This document shows, one piece after another, positions 35,638-47,346 of a DNA stretch of 64,000 nt. The first letter of the stretch is position 1. Each line of letters begins with the position of its first letter. Under the pieces are notes generated by a model, which saw only the letters and a list, made by a program, of their open reading frames with translations, was not told the origin of the DNA and searched no databases. The stretch is from NCBI GenBank assembly GCA_021209875.1, contig JAGYVD010000005.1, positions 620,001 to 684,000 on the forward strand, in the 5' to 3' direction. The stretch comes from Rosellinia necatrix. Its lineage: Eukaryota; Ascomycota; Sordariomycetes; Xylariales; Xylariaceae. Made by a program: the position numbers and the translations under genes.

Positions 35638-37692
35638 CTGTGGCTGAGTCTTGTGTGACCTCATGGATACCTAGGCGTCATGGGAGCTGCCTTTAGACCT
35701 TCATCTCAAAAGGTATCATGCTCAAATGTTTATATGCGGACACGTAGAGTATGTATGACACCTCTACAATTCCAGTCTTCCTTGCTCATGCGCGTCTGGA
35801 ACCTACGTGGTCATCTCTAACTGCATCGGAAGTTGGGGGCCGCCTAGTGATAGGTTGACGATATGGAGGATACCATGTAAGGGAAATCAACATCAGCAAT
35901 ATGCTTAGTCGACAGGATTTCCAAGCCGTCTTAAAACAATGAGTCACCTCGGGGGCGTTCAACAGTTGAGGTGCTTTAAAACCGCTTGGCAGCAAAAAGC
36001 AGCTGCGCGTGTTTGACGTGTTATTAAAATCCGGAGTGGCTGGTTGGAAAGCGACTGGTAGAAATCAACGGCCTGTGCATTACCGCCTTGATGTCACCGC
36101 CTACTGCGGTTGTGTTGGTGTGCATGACATTGGCGAGGGAGTATGGATGCAATAATATGCCACATAGCGTCAAGGGTGGCCCTACTAGGTTATTAGGCGG
36201 TGAGGGACAGTCCTGGGTAGAGGGCGGTAGAGGGCGGTAGAGGGCTGGTCACAGAGTGAATCGTCAAGATAGCTAGCACAGACCGAGAACAGGGCGTCAA
36301 CAACTGAAGCGTGGCTGATTACTACTGAGTAGGTAGTTAGTATTGGGTAACTATTGGCGAAGGATTTCGATGCTGGGCATAGACGTCATTTTCATTTCGG
36401 GTATGAATGGCATGGATAGATGGTGGGATGGTTCCTCGGATGTGTAGTAAGTACATGGAAGGTCGTTATAGGAAGCATAGGAAGTATAGGGCTGCTATAG
36501 GTGAGTCGGCGACGGGAAAGACGGCGAAGCTAAGGCCGATTCCCATGATCGGCCGTTTCACCAATCGAAACAAGCACCGAGGGTGGTAGTAACTATAGGT
36601 ACGATGGGGGGATAGGGATGGGATGTGCCTGATTTTAAATCCGGATTTGAGATACCCGGCAACCTCCGGTTGAGAGAAGCAAAAAAAAAAAAAAGATTAC
36701 TCAGAAGAAGAAAGAAAAAAAACAAAGAATGTGATGGCGGCGCGGTGGTGGTCTCGGATAGTAAGTAAGATTGGCTTCGTGTACTTGTGTCTGCATTCTG
36801 CGGCTCTGGCACACCACACCGACGGTGAGCATCACGCGGAACCTTTGTGTTACAGCCGTCACCAGGCTTTTGTTGGCTAGTGATGGTACCAGTGGCGGTG
36901 TTTGTGGTAGTAGTAGTAGCGGTGGTGGTAGTAACTAGTGGTGGTAGTAGTGGTGGTAGTACTGGTGATAGTAGTAGTGGTGGTAGTGGTGGTGTTGGTG
37001 GCGCATATAGGCGAGACGACGAGAGAGAACACGAGATTGCCTGCACCGGGCATCCGAGTTATTGTGTGTACAAGTATAAGGATGTATGTCAGTAAGGAGG
37101 TATGTAGTAGGTAAGTATGTAGTATGTAGGTAGGTAGTAGTTACCGGCTTAGTAGTTGCAACTTGCGAGTACAAGCGGGAGTGAGGCGCGGGGTGGCACT
37201 CTACCGCGGATATTTCGAAATAATTAAGCATTGGCTTAATCTTATCGAGCTTACTGGCCACGGGCATCTAGACCCAAAGGGGAATGAACTAGGGGGACAT
37301 CGTAGCTGGTGACAATGATTTCATCCGGTTCATTGGGTCGATGGACATCTGGGCTAGTGGAGACAAGATGAAGAGCGAGATAAAAAAACGTGTCAGCTAG
37401 GGGCGACGCAAGCAAACGGCAGATACGTGATTGGCCCTCATGAGGCCATATCCCGGATTGGCGATCGAAGTAATTCTACTCCGCTAAGCGTGTTGTGCAC
37501 GGGCAGAGTCGAGATGACCAGCACATGGTCAGACAAGGTTGCTAAATTATGTGTGCATATGTAAGTACTTACGTGCATACCGCTGGAGTAGGTAGGTAGG
37601 TAGGTAAGATGTAACTACTAGTTATATAGAACACTACATAAACTACCTACCTACCCAAGTCAAGGCTAAGGTACGCTATGAAAGAGAATTTT

Positions 37693-37715
37693 AAAAAAAA
37701 AAAAAAAAAAAAAAA
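37693..37715. repeat. Poly(A) run
   Basis: An uninterrupted run of about 23 A bases. It is not next to a recognisable retroelement or gene end. Confidence 0.9.
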
Positions 37716-39906
37716 GCGTTGCTGTTGTGTAACCATGCTGCATACTGGTGCACTCGGGGACCGATGTACAAACAAAGTACAAGTCAGCTAGTTAATGCTA
37801 ACCCGCCTGACCCTACCTACCTACGGTGCCCTTTTTGTCTCAGCTCCCTAGCCGAGACATTGTGCTATTGACGGGGTAAGGAGCTATTCAAGTAATTAAT
37901 GCAAGGTACAGCTACCTAACTAGTTTAGCGCAGATCGGGGTGTCCAGGAGGGTGCTATGTGCTAACCTGGTGGTTATAGGAGGCGTACATCTTTTTTGGA
38001 AATGTTTTTAGACCCGTTTTTCTTTTTCTTCTTTTTCTTCTTTTTTTTTTTCTTCTTCTTCTTTTCTGGCTGCCCATCTGACACGCCAGAGCATACCTAG
38101 GTATGTACTTAAGTGTGTGCATGTAGGCGACAGAGTCCCTTTACACCACCACCTGCGGTGCATGCAACTTTGTCTTGGACATTCGATCCAGGCCATCAAG
38201 GAGAGCGGTGTGCATCGGATTACATGTGCATACTGCACCCTCATATAGCTATGCGAAGTGAAGAATCGGTGTAATGAGGCGAGTAGGTGTAGTGTAGGAG
38301 TGTGTGTACGTAATGAGGCCATTGAGTAGCGATGGTAATGGTTAGGTCTACCGTACTTTTCGTCTACTTTTCTAGGTAGTGTCTCTCCATAGTGTGCCTC
38401 ATTCTGCTCAATACCTACTATACATCCATCCCACCTTGCAATTGATGATTAATGCCTGCAACTTGCACCACCTTGGTGCGCTAACTACCTCTCTGCTTGT
38501 TTAGCGCTTGTAGCTGAAAGGTAGGGCTTTCAACATGGAATGGTTATAATTAGCATTGATGTTGGAAGAAAATCGGGGACGAGCGCACTACGCGCGGGCA
38601 TAGACGCTGCTGTTATACACTACACTACTTGTACTGTGGTGAATAGCCCTAGGATCTGTGACACCTCGAGGGTTCTGATGCTAGCTTACCGACTTGCCTT
38701 CTCCGTAGGTACCTAGGGTGTGTGGTTGGCTAGATTCCGATCCGAGTTCGGTGTTGCTGCTCCAGTCCGCTCTTGCATCCGTGCTTACAAGAGACGCAAA
38801 CCTGCATCGAATGAAAATCCGAGGAGAAGAAAGAGAGAATGGCACTAAAATTTAGTGCGGCCAGCATGTAAGAGATTAGAAGGGGGAAAAAAAAAAAAGG
38901 GAGGGAAAAAGGGCTCACGGCATCAGATTACATAACACTCGGAAAGGTGGGATGAATGTGGGCGTGGGATCCGAGTGCTTGGACCCGAATCCATCGGGCC
39001 AACGGCCAAGACTAGCGCGGCAAGGGAAGCCAACGGTGACGGACGAGGGGGGGATCCTGGAGGAGACCGGTCAAACACCCGGCGATTCCGATCAGGGAAG
39101 CATCGAGACATGCGAGAACCTAGGCAGGGCAAGGTGACAAGACCATGCCTGAGATGGCATACCTAGGTTGTAAGACTTGTTGACGAGCAATAACAAATTC
39201 GAAAAAAAATTAAGGGTATATTGGGACCATATTCTGAGGGTCATCGATCGGAAACTAATAAGTAACCCGTCTATTTTGAATAACAATTGTCTATTTCAAT
39301 CTCCATGACAAGGGAAAAGATGTTGGAGAGGGGTGTGCCCTGAATTGATATCCTTTGCCACCAATGCGCCAATCCCCGCGTGTATAGTAGTTGTATCTCC
39401 TGATATCTTCTCATGCTTTGGCCCTCCCACCCGCGCCCAGACAAGCAGAACAAAATACCGCCGTGATGCTGAGGTATACGAAGGAGATATGACTATGATG
39501 ACTATGCCTCCCCAAAGCGGAATACCCCATGAACGCCGGTGGAAATGATTTCTCAAAAGATGCTAAATTCGCTCGTCTGTGCTCCAAGAACCAAAAATTG
39601 AAGGTATATGAGAAAGTAGAACAGTAGGCTTGATATACCTGTCTTGCTCCTAATGTGTTGGGGAGAAAAAAAAAGAAGCCGGTGAACGCCAGAGCAATGC
39701 CGTCAGTGATGATTGCTGGAGGAAGCAGAACTGACGTGATTAAAGAGTAATAGGGGAGCAAGTATGACAAGATAACTCTCGTCATATTCACCGAGATTCA
39801 CTCGGCCAGGTATGAATAGTATTAGCTCGGCGAGACCTGGAGGCGATATGTGGTAGTCTTGTAAGTTAAAAAAAGCCGAGAACAGGTTGGTCCTGGTGTG
39901 TGGAGC

Positions 39907-41916
39907 TTAGATGGCCATGGTGACATCGGTATCCAGAACGTCGTTGTCAATTTCGCCCGAATAAACGAGTTGGGACCATACCCGCCAGTGTAATAGTCCC
40001 ATGTGGGCAAGGCGGGTGGCCATGTCTTCTACGCCACCCTCTTCGCGGGTCCCACGGGCCGAGTTGTCTCGCTCACCGTCCCGGACGCTGTCCCGCGAGA
40101 TATCCCAGGTGCGATTAGACCCCTGCAGACGACCGCCCGTAGCGACCGAGAAAAGGCTAACGCCCGTCAGGGTTTTGAATTCTTTGACACGCTGTTGTAG
40201 TTCTGCACGCAAGCGATCCCGAAAGACCCCCTCCACCACCTGGAAAAGCGGTGAATACGACGCCACCCCGGAATCATCGGTCGGTGAACGCAGGTCGCCC
40301 ACATGTTTATGAAGGCTCTTTTCGAAATCCTTGAGCATATCCGTCGGTGCATTAGTGAATCGAAAAATCTGGAGCGCCAAGGAGTCATTCATCGACCGCC
40401 ATCTCGATCCACTACGGGAACTTGTCGTCGAACTCTGCACTAAGGCGACAAGAGAATCGTAGAGATCTTGAGACCTTGTCCGTAAGTCCTCCGGGGTTCT
40501 CGCTGCCGGCATGCTGGGAATGATAAGGGAAGAGCGAGGAGAAGAGTGGGCGGAGCCAGCAGAGCTGAACACCATGCTCGATGGTCGCGAAGTGGGGGCG
40601 TTGAAGTTGAACTCACTCCCCTCGTCCTCCGCTCTTGTGCTGAGGAAGCCAGAAGCATCAGACAAGGGGGTAGCAAGGTAAGGCGACGGAACAGCATTCG
40701 TCGCGTCCAAATGCCATAAGTTCCGACTCGTTGTTTCATACGCTTCGTATAACCGCATGCACACTTCTAAATTGATCGCATCCAGGATATCGGACCGAAG
40801 CTTGGTAATCCGCTCTTCGTCGAAGAGGAATGTGCTTGGTAAATTCGGATACCGCCGGGAATTGGAAGGCATTATCATGTTGATCAGTTCCTCGAAGAAT
40901 ACCGCCATCTCTCCAAATGCCTGCACCGATGTAGGATTTTGTACCACACTGAGCTGGGAATACCACGTCTGTGCAGAACGGGTGTCGATCTTCCCGTCTC
41001 TCATCTTCTTTAGAAAGAAGCGCTGCTCAAAGTGCACGGTATCTTCGATCAGAATGGGCCGTAAACATCGGATTTGGTGGTTGGCGACATCTAGTTTCAT
41101 AGCCTCCAAAACGCTTAATAGGTTGCGCAGCCCTTGGACAAGCTCTCCCATGTTATTTGTCCGGTTGCCATTGGTTAACTGACTGTACATTTGGTCCACC
41201 CATTCGTCTCTCATAGGGGCGCAATGGGATTTGAGAACCCCGGATAACCACGAGGCCAATTTTTCCAGGTCGGCCATCCCCCTGCTGAATTGCTGCATGA
41301 TGAGCTCTACGTTGAGTCCCTCATCGAGACAGAGGCGGTCTCTGGCCGGCACGAGGGTTTGTATAATCTCTTTAACCGACCTCAGCAGTAATGGTAGGGA
41401 CCAATCCTCCCCATTTCCATACTGTAGAATGAAACCGTCTCTGTCGGTAATAAATTGTTGCAGTTGGTCGCGCAGGGTATCCCAAAACTGGTCGGCCTTC
41501 TGTTGCTTCCTCCTCCCCTTTTCTCCGTCTAGGTTGGGCCGGAAGTGAAGCTCGGGATCGAAGTTAATATCATGACGAAGCCTGGGGTTGTGGATGATTT
41601 TGGCCACGTCTAGCTCACTTAATGTGGCCTTGGTTACCGGGGGTTCCAGAGGACGAGAATTCGGCTCTGGGGAACTGCGGGCCGATTGTTGGAAGGGATT
41701 CCGGTTTAATCCGTTCCGGCTGAGTCCGTTGTCGCGGGGTGTGCTCCGTCGCCCTGATTTCCTGTACTGTTCTTCATCCTTTGACTTGGAGTTTTCTGCT
41801 TGGCTGGGCGGTTGCTGGATCTGGTCATCATGGGGATTTGGTATGGCCTCCGACATTCGCCTGGCGGAATTATTGTCGATCCCTCCACTCTCAATACCGC
41901 TCCCTTGGTCGTTCAT
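39907..41916 (-). CDS. Tcp11-family protein (Sok1-like)
   Basis: Tcp11-domain proteins include yeast Sok1, a suppressor of protein kinase A defects, and mammalian TCP11; the biochemical activity is unknown. The reading frame is a single exon of 669 aa. An N-terminal disordered part (about residues 1-95) is rich in Ser, Pro, Asn and Gln. The domain begins near ATLSELDVAKIIHNPRLRHD. It includes DRDGFILQYGNGEDWSLPLL, a well-conserved stretch LRPILIEDTVHFEQRFF, and a conserved-looking C-terminal end ATRLAHMGLLHWRVWSQLVY. A Ser/Thr-rich insert (about 415-500) interrupts the domain. The ATG at 41916 is the first in the frame. A pyrimidine-rich leader on the minus strand (about 42430-42540) could be its 5' untranslated region. 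Confidence 0.87.
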   Translation of the reverse strand: MNDQGSGIESGGIDNNSARRMSEAIPNPHDDQIQQPPSQAENSKSKDEEQYRKSGRRSTPRDNGLSRNGLNRNPFQQSARSSPEPNSRPLEPPVTKATLSELDVAKIIHNPRLRHDINFDPELHFRPNLDGEKGRRKQQKADQFWDTLRDQLQQFITDRDGFILQYGNGEDWSLPLLLRSVKEIIQTLVPARDRLCLDEGLNVELIMQQFSRGMADLEKLASWLSGVLKSHCAPMRDEWVDQMYSQLTNGNRTNNMGELVQGLRNLLSVLEAMKLDVANHQIRCLRPILIEDTVHFEQRFFLKKMRDGKIDTRSAQTWYSQLSVVQNPTSVQAFGEMAVFFEELINMIMPSNSRRYPNLPSTFLFDEERITKLRSDILDAINLEVCMRLYEAYETTSRNLWHLDATNAVPSPYLATPLSDASGFLSTRAEDEGSEFNFNAPTSRPSSMVFSSAGSAHSSPRSSLIIPSMPAARTPEDLRTRSQDLYDSLVALVQSSTTSSRSGSRWRSMNDSLALQIFRFTNAPTDMLKDFEKSLHKHVGDLRSPTDDSGVASYSPLFQVVEGVFRDRLRAELQQRVKEFKTLTGVSLFSVATGGRLQGSNRTWDISRDSVRDGERDNSARGTREEGGVEDMATRLAHMGLLHWRVWSQLVYSGEIDNDVLDTDVTMAI

Positions 41917-44900
41917 CTTGATAGCTACCTACTCAATGGGGCGGGCTATTTTCGCTAGTGGACTCCTGACAAGCTTGAACCGCTCTCGATCAGGTGATGA
42001 TTTTTTTTTATTTTTGGGTGAAGTTAGGGTGAGATAGGTGCTTGGCAACCCAGACTCTCACAAAATGTACGGTTACTATGGGGTTACTTAAGTCAGCCCC
42101 GGGTTCCTGGTGGGATACAAACAGAAGATAGACTGCGTTGTCGGGAGACAAGAGGCCTCGTGAGCCCTCCCCCCGGGTATTTGCAGCTCTGTGCGAGCGT
42201 CGTTGCCTCACTGCTTGAGGTAGCCACGAATGTATACGTCCAGGTTTGTTGGCCAAGGTATCATGCAGAGGGTACTTACTTGTTCGGCCCTGATTGAGCG
42301 GAGTCAAACGGCCGCTGCAGGTCGAGCTGGCAACCTGACAGCTCAGAAGAAGGTGGATGTTTGCAGAAGGAACGAGTTCCTTGTCTATACGCCTTTCCCT
42401 CTGAAAGAGTGTACGGGGTGAGAATGGTGAGAACGGGGAGGAGGACGAGAACAAAAAAGACGGCTCCCGACAAACTGCGAAAGAGAGACAATGTATCCTT
42501 GGAGTGGTATAAAGCAAAAAAAGATGAGAAGAAGGGGGGAGGGGGAGGGACAGGGAACGTAATGTATGATTTAAGAAGTTCGAGAGTGAGTGTCAGGGTG
42601 GCTCTCTTTGATGCGAATGCCAACCACGTCTGCTGCATATTAGTAAAATGAGAGAGCAGGCGACTTGGGCCGGCAAGCTAGAGGTACATGGGGAGTACAT
42701 GGGCCCGAAAGTGCCATTCAAGGTACGGTATCAAGGGTGGGCTTGTTCCGGGGAAATATAGCGTAGGTACATCAACATTTGCGGGCCTCAGTTCCTCGAC
42801 TCAATGCGCCAGACACTACCTAGGTACAGTGAGTACGCTACTGTACGGATGCATCCACATGTACACATGCTACGCCTCGATTGCCATTTTAGTCGACTCG
42901 GGGTCGTAGTGCCTAGAGAAAAAAAAACCAACCATTTGACGAGAGCGGCTAGACTGGCGCCTCAGGGCATTGAACTCCTACAAGTAAAACGCCAGTGCTG
43001 CTGGAACAGTGCTAGGCGCAGGCCGAGTGTGGTAGCCGGATACTCTTTCGGTTGTGTGACATAGTGACCTCCGTAGTGTGTGCACACACACACACACACA
43101 CATACATACATACATACATACATACATACATTACATACACGACACACCACCTGCTTAGACATGCTACACCTGAGTAGCACCCCCCCTTCCCTCCCTAGAA
43201 CAGGTACCTAAGCGTAGGCAGGGAGGGTAAGGAGGGTAGGGAGGGTAGAGGGGGTGGAGGGGGTAGGGAGGTAAGGCAGGTACCTCCGCCTTAGGTAAGT
43301 AGGTAGGTAGGTACCGAGACACCACCCTCCTCTGTGTAGGAGTGGGTAAGAGGTGGGTGTGCTAGACCTCGCAAGTTGTCGTCGTGTTTAGTGTTCGACA
43401 TCGACGAACGAACTTGGCGAATATTGCGGGCCAAGGTAGGCCGTTCACTCCCTCGAGTCGTAGTCTCATAAATATTCAAGGGCGGCCTAGACAAAGTCTG
43501 GGGGCGTGAGGAGCGACCTGTCTTGCATCTGCAAGAAGAACATCAATCAATCGTGGGTGTTGGCGTTGACGTTGGCATTGACATCTCCTACCGCTCACCA
43601 CTCGTCCACCCACACTCGTCCATGCGCGAGAGGCTGTCGTGGTTGGGTTGCCACCTTGAATCATCTCGACTGAGTCTGCCCTAGAAGGGATAAAAAGGAG
43701 GGCCGGGCTACATACCTAGCATACACTACACTAGGGACCGCCGACTAGGGACTATGGTGTAGTGTACTGTGGATAATCTCCTCGATGACAGCGACGGGAT
43801 GAAGAGTGGATTCCCAGACTAGCGACATTGAGGATGCTTGGATACATACTTGGATACTTGGATGCTTGGATGCTTGGATGCTTCAATGGATGCTCGGGTC
43901 TAAGGGGGAGGCGGTTTGGCGGTCACGGGGCCGGAGACAGATCAGCAAAATGGTGGAGTGGTTTAAGTTTTGTTCCCAGAGTAAGTGCTCGTATGATAAC
44001 GATAATCGGCCGTGTCGCCGTGTCTCTGGCGCGAAACTCTATCCTCCAACATGAATATTGGCAGGTAGGTCGTGTACACACATATCGACCAAACGAGATC
44101 GGCATGCCCAAGGTACTTACCTGGACCACCACTCTGCAGGGGGTTGTGAGTGCGGTGAGCAACATTTGAAGGGGTACGAGTACTTCAAGCTGTCCACGTA
44201 TCAAGGCCATGCTGCTATGCTATGCTATGCAATGCAATACCTGCCTTACCTTGGGGTACTACTGTAACCATTGTGATCACAAAGGATGTCCCGGTGCATG
44301 TTGCCGTTGGTCGTGAGCGGCAGCGTTGTGCTAATTAATATACCAAATGCCATTTCTTGTCGCTCCCAAAGGCTGAGAGCGAAGCAGTGGAAGGGGATGG
44401 GTGTTGGTAGGTAATAATGCGAGGCCAATACGTAGATTAGGCAGGTTACGTAGGTTAGGTAGGGGGTTAGCAAAGGCAGGTAGTTGTTGTCAACACGTGG
44501 ATGAGGTAGACAGAAGCATAGATAGGAAATTGTTGGGTTCTGTTGTTGTTGGGCACAAAAAGAGCGTCGTCTCGAGCTACAAAATTCAATCAGCATGCAT
44601 AGAACCGCCTCGCGTTGGCACTCTAGCGTACCAGGCACATTCCTTGGCGGCCACCTTAGCAGCTGCACTACCTAAGCAGGCCTGTAGTAGGTGGCCATAC
44701 ACGCTACACCCCACGCCGAGGCCCATACTTGGGCATAGTGCTACGAATTATAGTGGACGCAGATATCTAGCCAACCTTGGAAATGAAGGTGGTGGTGGTG
44801 GTGGTGGTGAACATAGGTTGGTTAGTTAGTTAGGCAGCTAGACTGTTTGGTGCAGCTGACTGCGCCTGTCGCACGCCTCATCCTCCGATGGCGGTCGCTT

Positions 44901-46586
44901 TATTAATAGACGCAAACCATGGACGACTTCTTACTTGTACAGCTTCGTCGTGTGTCGTCCCTGCGATGCCGCTCCCTCGGCCGCCGACAGAGATCCAAAG
45001 GAAGCAACTGTCGAGATGGCGGTATGCAAATACGAAATCCAAAGATCCTACGCTGTGAGTATCCAACGGCCGTGGATATCCAATTTGAATGCAGCCCATG
45101 GTACAGCAAGACTGCATAGATCTATGCAGTGGTGTTGTTGTGGGCTGGCATGGTAGATCAGGGAGCATGTTTGGAGATCCTGTTTCTTTTTCTTTCTTTC
45201 TTTTTTTTTTTTCCTTCCTTTTCCCACGTACACTACCGACATGTCGCTTTCGGCCAACGGCTCCCCGATTACCTATATTGACCTGAGTTGGGATTATATG
45301 GATGAGGTAGGGAGGGGAGGAGGAGTGTGATAACTCCTTTGTTGTTCCTTGAGAGTTCCGTGGCGGTTGATATAACTACCTGCCTAACCTACTTACTTAC
45401 ACAGTGAAGGAAGTGTGGGCTCTACCCGTTTAGGCTCTAGGAGTACGCTTCTGTCCTTTTGCCACAGTAGGCGTTGTGGAATCTACACCCCCTAACGCCC
45501 CTAGGCGTACAGGGACCATAGGGACCATAGGTACCTATCCGTGTACCTACCCTTACCTGCCACCGTGCACAGGGGGGGTCTGTTATCCCCCTCGGCCGAC
45601 CGATCTGCGCTCAAGAGATCGGTACTATATTGACAATTTGAGACATATGTATGTTCATAGTAGTTATACCCCTTCTTCCCCCTTTGGTTTCACCTACCCA
45701 GGCCCGAGGTAGGTATAGCCATGACTCAAAGGTTTCCGTCCCTTCGGGTCACGGTGATACAGTAGTGTAGTAACGATCGTCCAATATCGATAGGGATGTC
45801 CAAAAGAAACACTCGCAAACAACATATGGTGAGTTGTAGTGCCAGTGCTATGGAGTACCGACATCACCTACACTAACAACATGCGTCTAGCGTACCCTAG
45901 GAAGTCCCTGCATAACACCTCATCTCAAATACTTTGGTACATACACTAACAAGGTACGAGGAATCATGGTTACATCTATCCACCATCCTCGTGGTCAGGG
46001 TCGTGGTGAGTGTACACTCTTCAAGACCACCACCTACTTGTATCGTGGTGACCGCCATTCCCTGTAGGAACGCCGAGTCATGGGTTAGCTAACCATCAAC
46101 CAGTAGCAACGGCTCAACTATCAGCTGATGAAAGATTTTGTGCAGTAATACATAATACTAATGCGACCATCAATATTTCTTTTGCATTGGTGGGGGGTTA
46201 TTAAGAGCCCACATCATAAACCAATAATTGAATAAGCGTTGCTACCTCCTTTGTCCCCTTAGTGTGTGTGTGTCTACAAGTAAGTGCACACGTCTGGCGT
46301 AGCAATGCAGAAGAAATGTGATGGTGGCAAAGGGCGATAGAGCAAATGGTGCTTCAGCCCGCCCTTGGATATGTTTATTTTGGGGGGGAAGAAGGAGGGG
46401 GTTTGTTGTGGTTGGCAACAAGCATGACTCTGGACTTAGGTAGCATTGTACTAGAAAATGTACATACTCGGTACTTTCTAGTGTAAGTCAATGGATTGGA
46501 TAGTTATTGGTTCCTACCGTCGGCATAGTTCTTATAACTACCTGTCAGCAATGTTCACAACTAGTGTCTTAGTGTACATAGTACTA
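41917..46586. other. Gene-poor region left of the AT-rich element
   Basis: I find no supported gene in about 4.7 kb. It contains an AC/ATAC microsatellite (43083-43130), AGGGTAGGG-like repeats (about 43215-43315), GGATGCTT-type tandem units (about 43846-43885), a GGT run (about 44790-44810), and many TAGGTA words. Short frames have no domains. Confidence 0.4.
43083..43130. repeat. (AC)n(ATAC)n compound microsatellite
   Basis: About nine AC units pass into about seven ATAC units. Confidence 0.9.
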
Positions 46587-47346
46587 CAGTGGGTAAAATT
46601 AATTGACGATCAGATTCCGTTTTTACACCTAAAATCACCTAAACTCACCTTTTAACTGTTAAATTTCTATAAATATTTATATTAAAATAAAAAATAATAA
46701 TTATATTTAGATTTTTATTAATAAAATCTTTAAAGTAGTTGTTTTAAAAATTTTTTAGATTTTTAAAGTATAGTTTTTATTAGTTAAAAAATAGTACATT
46801 AAAATACTTAATAGTAGAAAACTTTAATAATTTTTTTACGTTTAAAAAAATCAGAAAAATAAACAGGCTTTAAATTTAAATTAATTATTTATAAAGCTAT
46901 TATATATAAAAATTATAAAAATTAAATAAATTTATGTTTAGCTTTTTAATTTTAAATTTTTAAAAAAAATTTAAAATATATATTTAAAATAAAAATAATT
47001 ATTTAAAAATATATTAAAATTTTTTATTTTATAATAATTATTTTAAAATATTTAATATTATTTTAAGCTAATTTTAATTTTTATTAATTTTATATATATA
47101 AAAATATTTATATATAATTAATTTAAAATATAGCATAAAAATTTTAAATTAAAACTTTAAATATAAAATTCTTTTATTTATAATAATAAATAAAATTTAA
47201 AATAATATATAAAAACTTAAAATTTCAATCTATAATAATATAGTTTTAGTTTTTTATACCTATTAAATTAGATTTTTAATTAATATCTGTTTTTTGCAGA
47301 AGTACCTTTTAGTACCCACCCGATCGTCATTTTTGTGGACCGACTG
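46587..47346. mobile_element. AT-saturated Tc1/mariner-like DNA transposon relic or MITE
   Basis: The element is about 760 bp and is bounded by terminal inverted repeats. The left end (46587-46611) and the reverse complement of the right end (47346-47322) both start with CAGT, keep GGT at positions 6-8, and share GACGATC at positions 19-25; about 18 of 25 positions match without a gap. A TA dinucleotide flanks both ends (46585-46586 and 47347-47348), the target duplication of Tc1/mariner/pogo elements. The interior (about 46660-47280) is extremely AT-rich, and the line 46981-47040 contains no G or C at all. Remaining G and C often sit in GC dinucleotides such as AGCT. This pattern fits heavy repeat-induced point mutation. 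No transposase can be read. Confidence 0.7.

Larger units (their letters stand above)
33146..39906. other. Long gene-poor, microsatellite-rich region
   Basis: Nearly 7 kb without a supported gene. It carries many simple repeats: GGAGTT units (about 33160-33192), CT (33266-33291), TA/TG (33389-33438), CATA (35604-35636), GGTGGTAGT-like units (about 36901-36990), an A-run (37693-37715) and a T/C tract (about 38018-38068). Two overlapping minus-strand frames (39296-39791) encode hydrophobic stretches that could be a decayed membrane protein, but I cannot name a family with confidence. Confidence 0.4.

Noticed and set aside
39296..39791. Hydrophobic overlapping frames that might be a decayed membrane transporter
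   Set aside because: A stretch like ITDGIALAFTGFFF hints at a transporter helix, but no family motif is continuous and the frames cannot be joined convincingly.
46587..47346. AT-rich block as a mitochondrial DNA insertion
   Set aside because: Terminal inverted repeats with flanking TA and the lack of any mitochondrial gene fit a transposon relic better.
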